Source: Enoplosus armatus | Lineage: Eukaryota > Chordata > Actinopteri > Centrarchiformes > Enoplosidae | Assembly: GCF_043641665.1 (NCBI RefSeq) | Contig: NC_092189.1 | Location: 19,325,333 to 19,389,332, forward strand | DNA: 64,000 nucleotides | Reading direction: 5' to 3' | In this document: in pieces, positions 25,150-38,664 of the stretch | How the letters are laid out: each line of letters opens with the position of its first letter | Position numbering within the stretch: the stretch's first letter is position 1 | Made by a program: the position numbers and the translations under genes | The notes under the pieces: model-generated | The model's database searches: none | Told to the model about the DNA's origin: nothing | Seen by the model: only the letters and a program-made list of their open reading frames with translations

Positions 25150-26180
25150 ACCTCTGTTGCTGCCTTGTTAGCTTAGCTCCGAGCCTAGCCTAGCTTACTA
25201 CCTTAGCTTTTAGTCACCCACAGCTAAAGCAACCTCGCTAACTGTGTTACGATGGTGTGTGTAAACCTTTCGCGCCTTTACAGATTTCTCTTTCTCTAGA
25301 GAGACGTGTCCGTCAGTTAGAACAGCGAATCTCTGCTAATCTTAGATGTCGCAGGCACTCCAGATAGATTCAACCTCAGGCTTGATGACAGGCCTGTTAG
25401 ATGATGATATCACTAGCATAGGCTTGCCAGCAGATGATGCTGAGTTTATCCTCTGCTGATTAGAGAGCCTGCTAAGCTTATAGTTAGTGCGGATTTGGAG
25501 TCCAATATGTCCAGCCAGCCACGGAAATATTCACAGTGCAGACTATTGGACTGATCAACAACATTGAGATGAAACATCTAAAATCCTCCCTACCTCTGGT
25601 GATCGTGGAGTGTCCCTTAAAGTCCTACAAAACAAAATATCTAAGGCAATCACAATTATATTCCCACATTGTTCTGCTCTACAGATTGGCCTGTTACTGA
25701 GAGGTCCATTTGATTCTTCAGCATAGTCTGGATATTATTGGTTTATGTGAAACTCGGCTTAAACCAAAGTTTTCTTACCTTTAAATGAGGTTTCCCAGCA
25801 TGACTATACCAATGCCCATGTTGCTCGGGCTACTAAACAAGGTGGGGGTGTTGCCTTAATGTATGTGTATATTTTAAATTTAGCCTCTAAACTTGATATT
25901 AAATTAAACTATTCAAAACTCTTGTATTAAAACCATCTCCATCAAATATGCATTGCTTAGTCCAGGGTGACAGACTCCGATCACTTTCCATCATCAGCTC
26001 CATGTATTGCTCTGGATAAAACTAGCTAAATATTGGGCAAAAATATTATATTAGGGGCCCCAAATAATTTCCTCAGATTCTATGTTCATGTAGTATTTCT
26101 GAGAGTAGTATTTCAGTAATAGATTATAAAAACACCTTGAGGCAAATTTATAATAATTTGTAATATTGGGCTATAGAAAT
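25150..26180 (+). pseudogene. Internally deleted LINE: ORF1-like start, endonuclease piece, 3' tail
   Basis: Remnant of a non-LTR retrotransposon. At about 25285-25345 the translation gives a short coiled-coil-like phrase (LERRVRQLEQRI), as in LINE 5' regions. At about 25728-25870 it gives LDIIGLCETRLKP, then FLPLNEV and ATKQGGGVALMY. These match the apurinic-endonuclease domain of fish CR1/L2/Rex1-type LINE ORF2, where the first phrase corresponds to the conserved D-I-(I/L)-x-L-(T/C)-E-T-x-L block. Stops and frame changes interrupt it. The reverse-transcriptase region is absent, and the sequence passes into a 3' tail at 26130-26176 that matches the tail at 15055-15126. It is non-functional. 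Confidence 0.7.
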
Positions 26181-26329
26181 TTTTTACGTGATTTTATTTT
26201 CCCATTAACATCTCATGTAGTGAATATTTATGCAAAATGACTATTCCCATATATTTAGCCAACCAAGCTGCCTGGGAGCATATTGTTATTTCCAGCACTT
26301 GCCTGAGGCAGAGTATAGCAGACATACAA

Positions 26330-26442
26330 ACACAATTGGGAACTGTCCAGTAAAATTTCAATGGAGCAGTTGGAGGTTAATTGTCTTGCTCAGGGGCAAC
26401 ACAGTAGTGGTGGTTAAGAGCGGATGGCGGTCAGCCTATCCT
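26330..26442 (+). repeat. SINE-like fragment
   Basis: 'agcagttggaggttaattg' followed by 'tcttgctcaggggcaacac' and 'gcagtagtggtggttaaga'-like sequence resembles the body of a common percomorph SINE family (compare the 'ccttgaacaaggcactgaac' block at about 46979 in the better-preserved SINE). No A or B box or tail is clear here, so only a fragment is called. Confidence 0.4.
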
Positions 26443-29400
26443 CTTTAACATCCTTAATATCAACCTTTCACAGACCTCCAAAGTTGATTCAGAAATTCAG
26501 AATTCAGGCCACTAAAGTTACAGATGGTAACATGATACCCATTAGTGTTGTTAACGTTTCCATCTATATCCATCTGGATTATTGTAGTTGGAGACTTTGC
26601 TGATTCTGCTTGTGAGAAATGTTGATTGATTTGTTGATTTGCACCTGTGCGGGTTGACAATCCCAATGAAGTCTGTTTGAAACATCTGTTGAACTAAAAG
26701 TGTATCAACATGGGCCCAGAAAGATCACTACATCGCTGGATGGCATATTTTCCGAGGTTTACAATAGCTGAGTCAATCCTTCCACAACAGCTGCACCATC
26801 TTTTTGTAGTGCAAACATCCTCCCACATCCATTAGAAGGCATGGTGTGGTATATTATGAATGGAGAGTGTGCAGCTCTGCCTTTCCCAAATGGATTGGGC
26901 TTGTTGTAAATGGCCTGTGGTAGTTCATTTTAGCCTACACAAGGCATTAACATTTTATTGCATGTTAAGATCATTGTCAAGCCCTGCATTGCCAACACAT
27001 TATCTCACTTTCACTAACCTGACAGCAACCAAAAAAAAAACATGAGGAGAGCTGGATTAGATTGAGTGATGTGTTTCTTGACCTGAATCCTGTGGGCCCA
27101 TAGATGACATTTCTTGGCTTAGTGTAAAGCATGAGGCACCACACAATGTCAGTATTCAAAACTGAAATAGAGACAGTAATACATTTTCTTGGCTAACATC
27201 TCAATAAGCAATGTTTTAGTAAGTTAGTGTATCTATAATTTTGTGCTGACACAGTTCCAAGCTGATTGACTGTTGATAAAAATAGAAATCTGATAAGCAT
27301 CCTCTCTTGCTCAAGAGAAACTCCCACAATCAACCAATAATCACAAAAGAAATATTTCATGAAATAAATATAAATTTGCTCATTGACTCCTGTGTGAGAA
27401 ACTGGCAAGAGGAGGGCATAACATACAGTATGCGCCATTTAGACTTAACCTAAAGTTCACCTGAAAGTTAATGCTTTTAGGTTTCATCAGTCAGCAAGGC
27501 AACAATAAATACTTAGGGCCTGGATGTTCCTCTGGGATATGATTATGATACTTAGTCTGTACTTATACGTATATGAATACTACAATTTAAAGTCTGCGTC
27601 TTCTAAATCTAAACTTTTGTGTGGAAAGTGACAAACAGCCTTTCAAGCACAGACATATCTGTATGCCTCAATCAGTGCTGGCCAACGACAGCTAACCCAA
27701 GATCAACACAATTGTAAAAGATGTTTGAATATGACTCATGTCAAGGTTGAGGCGGATGTGGAAGCACACATTTCACAACTTTTATGGGTTACGTATTGAG
27801 TTTAATTCAGTAATACCTCAATTGGCCGTGTTTTCCATCGCCACAGACAGCAGAATCATGTCAACTATAACTTTTTTATTGCTGAAGCAAGGTTGTTGTG
27901 ACAACAATATGTCTGTGCACAATGTGAGGAGAATATATGGAATTGGGCTGTCAAGATCACTGAGGCAGAATGATAGCTGTGTGTTTCAGAGAGCAGGCTG
28001 TCTAATAGCCAATTTGTAACTGTGACTGTTGGAACCTTGTGGTTTGTGTAAAGAGGCCATTCAGTGTGTATTCCTTCTGATGCAAGAGCATAAATATTGA
28101 GCTGAAGTGATTCTCTGTAATTAGAACATCCATTAAGTTACACTAACTGTTCAGGGGCTGGATCATCAGGATAACAGTGTTAATAGAGAACCACTGGTAA
28201 ACTGAGGCAGATTTTATTATACCAGAACTCACTGTACGAGCTTGGAAATTTCACTGATGGGGTTGCAAATAGTGCACCACGTTAATGAAAAATATTTCTA
28301 TATAACTTTATTTCTCTGTGATTAGCATATGTAGGCTGCCAAAAACTACACACAATGGAGTTTGTGTCTGGTGTTTATTAGTTACACTTGCTGTGGTATA
28401 TTTAAGTAGAGGCAAGCCCGTTTTCAATCAGAATAGTTTTCAGTAGTAGTTTCTAAACCATTTGGACTTCTCAATTGTTGTTTGTTTTATTTGAATGCAG
28501 AGGAGGAACGTGCAGGCTCAAAAGTTATCACAGTTCATTTGCTTTTAAACAGATGGATAGGGTCAGTTGCAAACTATTTAAAACAATGTCATAGAAATAG
28601 GAAATAGAGCAGATTTCAAAAAGAAGTGTTGGGTTTGCGAGTAACGGATTACCACCTAAATGCAAACACCTGGTAAATATGATGTGGCCACGTGATACTT
28701 CCTGTCTTTATGAGTCAATTGGCCTTCTTCACGGAGGACATTTTGACATGGCATTAGGAGGTAATGTTATTAGTAACACCTGTGCACCTGAAACACCTAA
28801 ATGGAGTGGTTTTCATACTAATAATGCTATAAATTACAACTTTGCTCTTTCTGCTGCAGGATTCCATAATTTTATAAACTATAAAATATCAATTAATCAA
28901 TCAAGTTTATGTGTCATGTGTAATCATATAAGGTACAATCACAGTGAAATGTAATCCCACCAGTTCCCTCCTTCCTATGTATTATATTATTGACTTGCAG
29001 CTGCAATTGCATCAGAAATACCTAGTTTTTTTTTTCCAGGATTTCGTCTGAAGAGAATATTACATACATTTGAACCCATTTGAACTTTGCATAGAATAAA
29101 CACTGTGCAGTAATGGAAGGGGTGAAAATAGTCCCATTAAGCTTGCTAATTATATGTAATAGGTGAAACTTTCTGATGTATTTTTGAAAACTGGAGGAGT
29201 CTATTATTTCAGGGATGTAAGGAAAACCTGCAGTAAGCAGTCATTAGCAGCAGCCTCCTGACTGTGAGAAATGAATTTGTGGGTTTAGACTTTTCCTGAG
29301 CAATGAGGGAGACTGAAAAAAAGAACTGAAGTTTCACTGGTATAGTCCAGTTTATCCAGTATTACCTATTCAAAACTGCGGTATCCGAGAGCTCTCTTTT

Positions 29401-29884
29401 GTTGGTTGTTTGGGAAGTGGTTCTTGGTACAGTCAGTCTGAAATTGACATGCTTAAATCTATCTCATATTGTGCCGGCACATTTAGCTCTATAATGTTCA
29501 GTTGTCGGCACCCTGAGATATTTTGAGGTCAGATCCATTTTATAACTCTTCTACGAATAACAGAATTCCTATGCTGTAATTGTATTTTTAGATTATATAG
29601 TTGAACTACACAGGTTTCAAGAAAAATGACAATGTGCAGTAACTCTTCAAAAAAGGGAAACGTATACCATTATGCTTTGTGGTTACATTCTACATTAACA
29701 GATATCGGGATTCATTAGGAGGCAGACATGTGCAATTGATACTCAGACCACTCAACCAGAGCCTCTCTTTGAAGTGACTGTTATTAACTTTTCTCTTTGG
29801 AAAGTCAAAGAGCTCAATTAAAAAGTAGGAATGTCTCAATTACGTTTTTTGCTCTCGATCTTTGAGTCCTTTAATATTGGATAA
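26443..29884. other. Non-coding stretch, no gene seen
   Basis: Unique-looking AT-rich sequence. At about 28885-28957 'tcaatcaagtttatgtgtca' followed by 'cagtgaaatgtaat' resembles the tail of a fish retroelement, but this is weak. The open frames of up to 93 codons have no domain. Confidence 0.5.
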
Positions 29885-29892
29885 GTGAGAGA

Positions 29893-30800
29893 GGCCTGCA
29901 GGGCTCCTCTGTGGAGTCGCTTCCGGTGCAGGCTCCGCTCTCAAGTCAGCTCCACTGTCAGGACAGGAAATAAGAAATGTTTTTTACAAACCCAAAGGAC
30001 ATAACTTAGTTGAGCAATATTTATAAACTGAAGCCGATAGTGCAGTGCAGTCTAAAAGTTAAATCATTGTGAGTAAAGTAGCAGCAAAGTGTAGTATATG
30101 TAAGAGTTAGGTGGAACCATAGTGTAATAGTACACAACAGAATAGTGTATATAACATAAATATCATAGGTTACATAATAAGATGTTGAGGCTTACGACAT
30201 AAAAAATAGGCTAATTATTTCAAGGAAATACATTTGGTTTCAACTACGCCTGCCCTCCATCTCTTCTAAAGATCTTCAGGTTTACAGTTCAAGTAGACAC
30301 ATCAGATTCTTGTGTCATCAAATATGTATGATATATATGAGAATGTGTGTTTTTTGAGAAAGACCGAAAGAGAGTTCCAAATGTTCAATCTTTAAGCTTT
30401 CAAGCTTCATGTTTTTCTATGAATTGATGTTGCTAGGCTTTATGGACGGAGTTCATGTCCTATATTGACAGAGTCAATCAATAGCGCGTGTGAATAAGAT
30501 ATTGTTACTAGTAGAAATATTGAATCGATATATGTTGCTACACTGGTATAGATACCCACGTTACGTGCTATGTAGACATAATGAGAAAAATATTATAATA
30601 TATATGCTGCTCCGTAATAATTTTCACGTTACAATGCAGACTAATTGATTAAATATAAATCAAGGACAACATCGCTTCCACCTAAAGTGTCTACACAATT
30701 TTATTTTGTATTTTTTATGTGCATTTCCTGTCCTGACAGTGGAGCTGCCCAGAGAGCGGAGCCTGCACGGGAAGGGAGTCCACAGAGGAGTCCTGCAGGC
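29893..30800. mobile_element. Candidate foldback element: GC-rich 79 bp inverted repeats 750 bp apart
   Basis: The left arm 29893-29971 and the right arm 30723-30801 are reverse complements at about 71 of 79 positions by my hand alignment, including an uninterrupted block 'gtgcaggctccgctct' and the block 'cagctccactgtcaggac'. Both arms are far more GC-rich than the surrounding DNA, and similarity falls off sharply inside and outside them. The 751 bp between is AT-rich with no coding frame. I could not define a target-site duplication, so it may be a MITE, or a local inverted duplication of an older GC-rich sequence. I do not recognise the arm sequence. Confidence 0.6.
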
Positions 30801-30944
30801 AGACACTCAGACCTTTTAGATATGTGTCTGATCTTAAATGTATTTACATTTTATTTTATTTTTTTATATTTTCTCTACATAATACAGCTGCATAGTCAAT
30901 TGCTGCTACAGTATTCCTACATTAAAATTAATAAAGAAATAACT

Positions 30945-31500
30945 ATACTTTAAAGCACAAGGCTGGTGATATTCTATGATTTTCATATTGTTGTCAAATC
31001 TCGTGAAAGATCCAAAACCATCAATGAATTGGTCCTACCAGCCGCTATTGTCCATGTGAAATCCAAAGCCTGATATATCTTATTCCCCTGTGCCATAGAG
31101 CTCCATTGTTGTCCAGAAACGATTAAAAACACATCAATGAGCCTCACTGTTACACTGGGTGACATGATCCTTCATTATGATGAACATGAGCACTGTAGTG
31201 TATTGAGTCACGCCCACATACACAGACATAGACCTGTTGCTGTAAATACTCACCAGAGCACCAAAAATGAAAAATGACAGCTGCGAGCTGTTTCTGGAAA
31301 TTAGTCAGAGATATAGTATTTTGTATTGTGTTGTGTAGTGTGTATAATATATCAATCAGTTGTGGCAGGAAGCATTGGGAAAGATTTAGACAGCTTCTTC
31401 ATCTCCAGCAGAACAAAATACTGAAGTTCAGGTGTAGTTTTCAACAGCAGCACTTTAGAGTTATGGTTAACCTGCCAAATGCCGCTATAAAAGACACAAA
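30945..31500 (+). repeat. Possible old dispersed repeat
   Basis: The run from 'tttaaagcacaaggctgg' through 'cacatcaatgagcctcactg' and 'gagcactgtagtgtattgag' to 'aaattagtcagagatatag' feels like a repeat I have seen in other percomorph genomes, but I cannot confirm this from the window because no second copy is present. A 78-codon plus frame (31274-31510) overlaps its end and has no domain. Confidence 0.3.
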
Positions 31501-33449
31501 CAGACTGTGAGCGAAGACACTTCTGGCTGCAGGTACTGGGGCTTGAATACCTTCAAAACTCTTCAATACTGAGAGATGTTCCACTCAAACAACAACAAAC
31601 AGAAGCAGATGTCTTGTCCCACATGTGAGAGCCGCTACACTAGAATATCCGGTTATTTCCCGCAGCATTGCACATTTCCCCCAGAGGCTAATGTTGTGCG
31701 ATCATGTGCAATGAACTAATAAGTCATATTTTGTTTCCCACATCTTTATGGTTTACTATGACATAAAACACTTAGAGGGAATCAAGGGCACTTACTGCTT
31801 ATGAACAGGAAAGACCCATCCTGTATAGAAGCCAAATATTTTCAGATTAATGTGCAATATGACTGTTCTGCCAATTAGACATTTTACCATTTAGAAAAAG
31901 CCTACCTGTTTTAAACTTTTAATATTCAATTAATTTAACTTCATAATATTACTTCCTCATCTATCCATCATCAGAGAAAATATGCAGATAAGATTCCAGT
32001 TCCCAAAGGCAATCATTACAAGCAGGGGGTATGCGATAAGACAGCAAGGTGTTAATCAACTAGTATTGATTAAATGAAGCAACTAAGAAGCCGTGTGTTA
32101 CAAGATCGACTTCCAGTTGCTATGATATAGTGAAGGGAATAAACTCAGCGTTTTAAAGACAATGACAGTTTAAACAATGGTACTGGAGGTGTTTGTCACG
32201 CCAACCAATGCATCAACTGGGAGATGAAGAAAGGATGAATAAGCCGCCCAGAGCCCAGGCAGGTGCTTGTCATTTGGTATCTCATCAAGTGCTAAATTCT
32301 TCGGCAGTATACTAATATGAATGCAACAGAGTGCAACCACCCATTTGAAAACAAACCATCTTGTTTGTATTTGCATATTGGGTCAACAGTGGTGTTCAGT
32401 AAGCTGGCAGGGAGTCTGTCTTAAAATAACCCCACGTTTTTCAGATATGTGTGCGTATGTGCTCATCAATAATATTACAATTTCTCTGCTCTCGCTTTTG
32501 AAATGAACTCATTATGTAGCCTCAGGCTACCCTGAGGTATTACTCTAATCAAGCCAGATACTTGATGTGTAATTGCGTTCAACCTCACTCAAAACAGTAA
32601 AGGGAACCGGTCCTCACTTCTGCCCATTTACAATGTGTCCAGGATCCGGTGGCACCACAATGAGTGTGAAAGTGGGAGCAGGAAGTGGGGAGACAGGTTC
32701 AGTACTCTGCTCTGGCTTGTATTTTCTCCTCAATTAACTGGCCAAGGTTGAGGTTGCAGAACATCCCAGGGTGCTTAACCTCTCTCCTAGCTTGCGTTTT
32801 CGACTCACACTCCTTGGGCAGCCACAATACATCTATCACAGCACCTTCCAATAGACTGTCTGGAAGCAGTGCTGATAGTGAAGAATATTAATGTTTGCAG
32901 ATACCCTTTGGCTACCTATTAATGAGCCCAGCTCATTTATAGTTGATTGATAAACTGCTCTAATGTGTAACAGCAAGGGTGCAGTTACGGCTGAAAAGGT
33001 GATTTTTGGGGAGATTGTGTTGGCTTTGTATTTACTGAAGGGACTCATTAGAGGCTGCATGTCAGACTTAAATGATCCTTTTTTAAATCTAGAACTATCT
33101 GATGTGTATATGGTTTTAAAGACTGTTCAAATAAATGACAAAATGGAGTGGTAGAAACATTAAGATTTATGTTAAAGAAATATTCCATTAAAGTAAAGTA
33201 GTAATACTCCCATGAGAAATCCCCACATTTTATCAGGTGTTCCCCTCTGGACTCACTGATCCATAACATTTTCCATCAGCTTCAAAGTGTGGTTCATCCA
33301 TAGGTCAAATTACTATTGCACATGTTGGGAAATGCTGTGTTTCTTGAAATTTACTAGATGTAGCTTTTGGTCTTTGATTACTAGATTGTATGTCTGTGAT
33401 TTAAGTACCTGGTTAATCAATCATTCATTTTGAATTAATACATTCATAT
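31501..33449. other. Non-coding stretch, no gene seen
   Basis: Unique-looking sequence with short overlapping chance frames on both strands (60-74 codons). No repeat was recognised. Confidence 0.55.
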
Positions 33450-33720
33450 GTGAACTACGGTGAGTTGAGTTAAGTTAACTGCATTGCCAGTACAACAAAA
33501 ATTGAAAGGAACTTACCTTGGTGAACTCATAATACAGCATACAAATAAAACCATCTTATAGATACAACTGAATAAAATATACAAAATATCATAAACATAA
33601 AGGATTAGCTAAAAACAGTGACAAAAGTTTACAGGTCAAGAATCAAATAGCCTAAACACATCAAAATACACAAAATAATTACAAAAAACACATTAAGTTA
33701 AAAACAAAATGTAGCTAAAT
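33450..33720 (+). repeat. A-rich retroelement-tail-like segment
   Basis: 'ttaagttaactgcattgcca' followed by 'caacaaaaattgaaagg' and then about 200 bp of A/AC-rich sequence resembles the tail region of fish SINE/LINE elements of the 'tttattgtcca...aaattg' type (compare 61225-61395). No head region is recognisable, so the class is uncertain. Confidence 0.35.
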
Positions 33721-36219
33721 GTGAATCATTCAAGAGATGAATCGTCTCAGGGAATGTGTCTCCATGTTATGCGCTCTAGATTTTTGACCCAATTGAATCA
33801 AGAATTTAATGTAATGTTTCCTTCGTCAAAACCATCTCTGTGTTTGCATGTCCTGGGTTCACCTTTACATTGGTTTGTGGAATTAAAAGTACTTATTGAT
33901 TTGAGTTCATTATGTGTCAAGACACCCTGAGAGAGACAAGTGTGCCAATATGTGTTGGTGTATTTATAATGTATTAGCCCACATTTGTTAGGAGAGATAG
34001 AGGAGCTTTTATTCTTGAGTGGAATAGGATTTTATGTGCCACATCCAAGCACTGGATGAAGGCCTTTTTTTCCCTCCATAGAATGACTTATTTTTCCCCT
34101 GTAAAGGAACGCGGTCAGACCGGATTTCAGCAGGTGAAATTCAGTTTTGTGGGGTGGTGTAAAGCGATCAGGGCAGGAAATAGTATGGGAAGGGTTGTAA
34201 ACATAAAATTCTGATGGGGACAAATAGGGAGCAAGTATGGTTTGACCGCACCTTAAGAGCATCAGGTGTAGGGGACACCAGAAGCTCCTGTTTCTATGTT
34301 TTCTCAATTGTAGGTAGATATCCTCAAATTATAGGTATGTATAAGTGTCCAACACAAGAAACTTACAGCATCACATTTTAGTTTTTTTTGTTTTTGTTAA
34401 CCACCTCCTGCAGAGGTGTTCCTGGTTTCTGTTCATCACTACAAAGAAAATAATTGTAATTTATTCTGGATTAGTCAAATCTGTTTACTGTAGTGTACAC
34501 TAACAGATGTGTCTTCCACATCAACCAAAAGCATGCAGCAGTGACAAAAGACTTATCAAGGTTATTGTTGTTTTCTTGTTCCAGCAGTGATTCATTGGTC
34601 GAGAATCTTTTGTTTAAACTAAAAGACAAAAACTGCCTAGAGTGGAACATTTAAACATGTAAATCTTATAGTGTAACCCGGTAAAGTCTGTAATTTATTT
34701 TGAAAACGTACAACTTCAGTTAATCGGGTTTCTTACATCCAGCTGAGCTTCATATTTCTGAAATTAGATTTGCCTCTTTCTCCTCTGCAGGTGTGAGTCA
34801 TTGCGTTGTATTGACTGTTTGAGATGAATATTAGTGACATGGGGAGAAATCAGTTGAGCAAATCTGAAGGAAATTGGTGTCCGTGCTTGATATTTTGCAA
34901 AAGAAAAAGCTCTGGTTCTGTCCTTTCTTGTAATATATGTTTTAGATATCAACGTTCAAACAAAAGCCTGCAAATGGATTAAGTGAAGTGAGATATAATG
35001 AAGTGACCTTTACAATAAGGGGAATTGACGTCTACTAAGCAGCAAATGAATCCATTCTCTTTTTTACTTATCTTTAGAATACAGGAGGGCCTGTTGTCTG
35101 CACATTGTCCGGTTTCTCTGAGCCTACACTGTGAATCCAATTACAAAAGAGTAGACGTATGTACCTTAAACTTTCCCTGCAAAGGCTGTTTCATCAGGAG
35201 CAACCAACTATGTTTAAAGGTTATCTCTCAACAGCCTTCAAAATCAGAAATGTGCAGTCTATTAGCTGACTGAGAGAGTAAAGTTGCCCTTTAAGCAGGT
35301 GCATCCAATAACGTTTGATTTTGCACTGCTCATTATTTACAGAGCAGCAATGACTTTTCATTCAAGCTATTGGTTTGAAAGAGGGAACTATGAAACGGTG
35401 GCCTTGAGATGAAATCAGTGTCCAAGTATGCCATGGTACAGTGTTTAGAGGAGCATTCTTCTCCAGCATTTAAGAATTCCACTGCATTATCGACAGAGCT
35501 GCACCCGGGGCTTAATCTTTCAAAAAATGTTCTTTTGGAAATGTTATGGATTTGAAGAGAGAGCAAGCTAAAACCCCCTAAATCAATAATGAATTATGGC
35601 AAAAGCTAATAATAGCCAAGATGGTAAGGTACGGTGTTTGATGGTATTTTAATGTAAAGAATGTGCATAAAGGATGATGGGTCACACCAGTCTTGAAAAC
35701 ACATTCAGCTCCCTGAATATAGAAACGCTTCCATAATCAGGTGCCATCAAACAAGTGTTTAACTAATGAATGCCTTTATTTCTTTACTGGAAATATTGAA
35801 TATGTCAGATCAATTGAATTGAAGCAACTCAGCCTTCGGATGACTTCAGATTTTTGAATTAGAGCCTAGATAGCTGTTGACTCTTTGAATCCTCTGTGTA
35901 ATTATGTGATCAGCAGTCCCTTTAGGACCGCAAGATATAATTAAACCATACAGTTTGTCAGAAAATCAATAAAACCAATTTAACAGTCTGCACAATATGT
36001 GTGTGTAATATGACAATGGAGACTCTCTTGTCATTGAATGGCAGGGTTTAGTGTTCCATGTGACAGCCTCTGACATTGTGACAAGCAAATGTGAACCTGA
36101 TGATGATGATTATCATGCCACTGATGACTCCAAGTACGCAAAAAAAATGACAATTTCTGCATATGCATGTTAGGCTGTCACATGTCCTAACCTAAACTAT
36201 ACCCCGACTTAACCGAACA
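33721..36219. other. Non-coding stretch, no gene seen
   Basis: Unique-looking sequence. The part 35760-35985 is of complex composition with several AATTA-type words and could be a conserved element, untested. The open frames reach 91 codons without a domain. Confidence 0.5.
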
Positions 36220-36552
36220 AGTAGCACTTTACCGGAAATAGCAGGGGAATAATGGAGAAATACTTGATAGTTACATGATATATCTTGTTATTAACAGTGA
36301 GAATAACTTGCTAGCTTTATATTAAGGTTTAATTTTTGCTAAAGGGTAATAATGGGGAAAAAATATGTGGGTAATGTTCATCTCAAGGTAATAAATGGGT
36401 GTAACATGTCAGTAATAGCACAGTAATAATGAGGTAACAAAAGGCTGATATGCTCAGAATTATCGATTTATATCAGGGTAATATTCTCTAACAACAATGA
36501 GTGTAAAATATGTGCATTTAGTGAGTAATAATGGGTGTAATATTAAATATTA
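36220..36552 (+). repeat. Degenerate GGTAATAATGGG-rich repeat with a CACTTTACC start
   Basis: After 'agtagcactttaccggaaat' (36221-36240) the words 'ggtaataatgggg', 'gggtaatgtt', 'ggtaataaatgggtgtaac', 'cagtaataatgaggtaac' and 'agtaataatgggtgtaat' recur at irregular spacing up to about 36545. The CACTTTACC start resembles the terminus of the MITE at 22086-22371, but the opposite end could not be found. It is probably a degraded DNA-transposon-derived repeat with internal sub-repeats. Confidence 0.5.
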
Positions 36553-38664
36553 TATCATGACATCTGCTGTGTTTTGTAAATTATTCAATGATGGTGAACA
36601 TCTCTAAGACTCATCACATCATAGGGTGTCTCAGTGGCTGGCAGCAGTAATTATTTACTATCAGCCACAAGCCAAGTGCTGGTTATTTTCTTCACAGTGG
36701 CTATGAAGGATAAGCAACATGTATTTCTGGCATATGTTCTTTTTTGGGAAATTCTTTAATAATGTCTCTTGCTTTACTTTTTTGATATTTAACCAGGATC
36801 ACAGTGTTTTCCTGACGTTAACCAACTGTTTTAGTTGTCTAAACAATGACGTACAAATCTGAAAAGTCCTGAATATTTTGTCATCATGTTGATAAGATTT
36901 AAACATTGGCCACATTTGGATTCCTCCGAAACAGAGGATGAGGATGAGGATGATGAAAATAACTTTAAATGTCTCCCAGGTATTTCCTAACACTCGACTA
37001 TGCTGGAGGGCAGGATTTTTAAGAAAGTGATGTGTCAACATTGTTTAGTCATCACCGCAGCACTAAAGGTCCTGGATTGACCTGACTGACCTAATAACCA
37101 TAAATTCAATTTGAAGGATCATTTGCGCAACTGAAGACACTCTATGTAAAGAAAACATTAATTAATAAAATGTCCAGCATACACTGAAGATAAAAGGCCT
37201 TGAAGATTATTCTCGAATTGAGATTTACACACATTTAATGTTATTCACTGACTTATTGTAGCAGGAGGCATCATGTAAATCCTACAAAGTTGGTGTCACT
37301 ATTAAGTTTCCAGCCTCCTCTTGAAGATATTTAACATATCAGAAGTGTAGAGAGTGGACACAACCACAACATGGGCACCTGAAATACAGCAAAACATTGG
37401 AATAGCTCTGCAATAAAAGCTAACGCTGTAAATATGATAACGTTTATAGTGTCACAAGGGTTATATTCAATTCAGTCTTCATTTTTGTGGCTTTAGTTTG
37501 TGTTTGTTTTGTATTCTCTTACACTGCATCATGTAGTTGTTATTTTTACTATCTGCTGTTCCAAATGTCAGAAAAACCTCTCTGACATAGTCAAGAAAAC
37601 ATTAGAGGCAAAAAGTATGACCTTCAGAAAAGTAGCATGTATTACATTATATTTTCATATATTTGATTCATGATTTTTGATTCTCCAATTGTCATACAAA
37701 CATGAAACATCTGCTGTAATTTCCTAGTCTGCTATAGTAACCCTCTACAGAAATACATTTACTCAAAAGGGTCCACAAACATTCCTGTGTAACACTGATC
37801 TTCCGATAAAGGAAAGAAAACATTTGGTAAGCCAGTCGCTGTTCTGTTAAGCTCAAAGAACCAAAGGGATATGTGAGGTGAAATTGAACTTCTTGGACCA
37901 TTACACACTGAAGTAGAACACAGGACGATATCCACGGGCTTGCCAGGAATACACTCTCACTGTAGGCATTATTCAGGAATTAGGCCTCTGACTGCAAATG
38001 ACTAAATGGGGAAATCTAATTAAATACAGGATTTGTAAAAGTATCTGTGCTGAGGATTACAAAGGCTCAGCCTCACTAAATCCACAGAGTGATATTTCTC
38101 CAAATAGCGGTTACATAAACCAGCGGACAAGGCGGACCTCTCTCAGAGGGCCACCTCTGCATTTACTCAGAAAAAAAAGGGTGAAGCTATATCTCATGTT
38201 ACTGGGTCTGTACCCTTTATGTTAAAAAGATTCAAAAAGGTGCAACTGTGGATCTTTTTGTGTTTCTGAAGGTGTCAAAAGAAAACTATAGTACAGTTCA
38301 CTTAATCTACTACTTACACTTAAGATGGAAAAGTTTGAGGGGTGCTATTAAGAGGAAGGGCACTCTAAAGGAGAGACTGTGCTGCTGTGATGAATAGATG
38401 CTCACTGTCTTTTGATGCGCTAAAAAATAACATTCCCTGTCGGTTTATGAGGCATAGCTGATCAAATTGACTGAGCTTACTGGATAATATTACTTACTGG
38501 ACACTTTAACCTTAGACTGTAACCTTGCAGCCATATCACCCATGAAATGTGCAACTATTTTACATTAACATAATGAGGAGGAAATTATTGTATTTTTTTT
38601 CAATTGAAGAAAATATTGTATATCTAAAAGTTGTATTTCATATTGTATTTCACATGTTTCAGTT
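36553..38664. other. Non-coding stretch, no gene seen
   Basis: Unique-looking sequence. A short GATGAG triplet run lies at about 36935-36956 and poly-A/T patches near 38170 and 38593. No gene-like frame. Confidence 0.55.
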
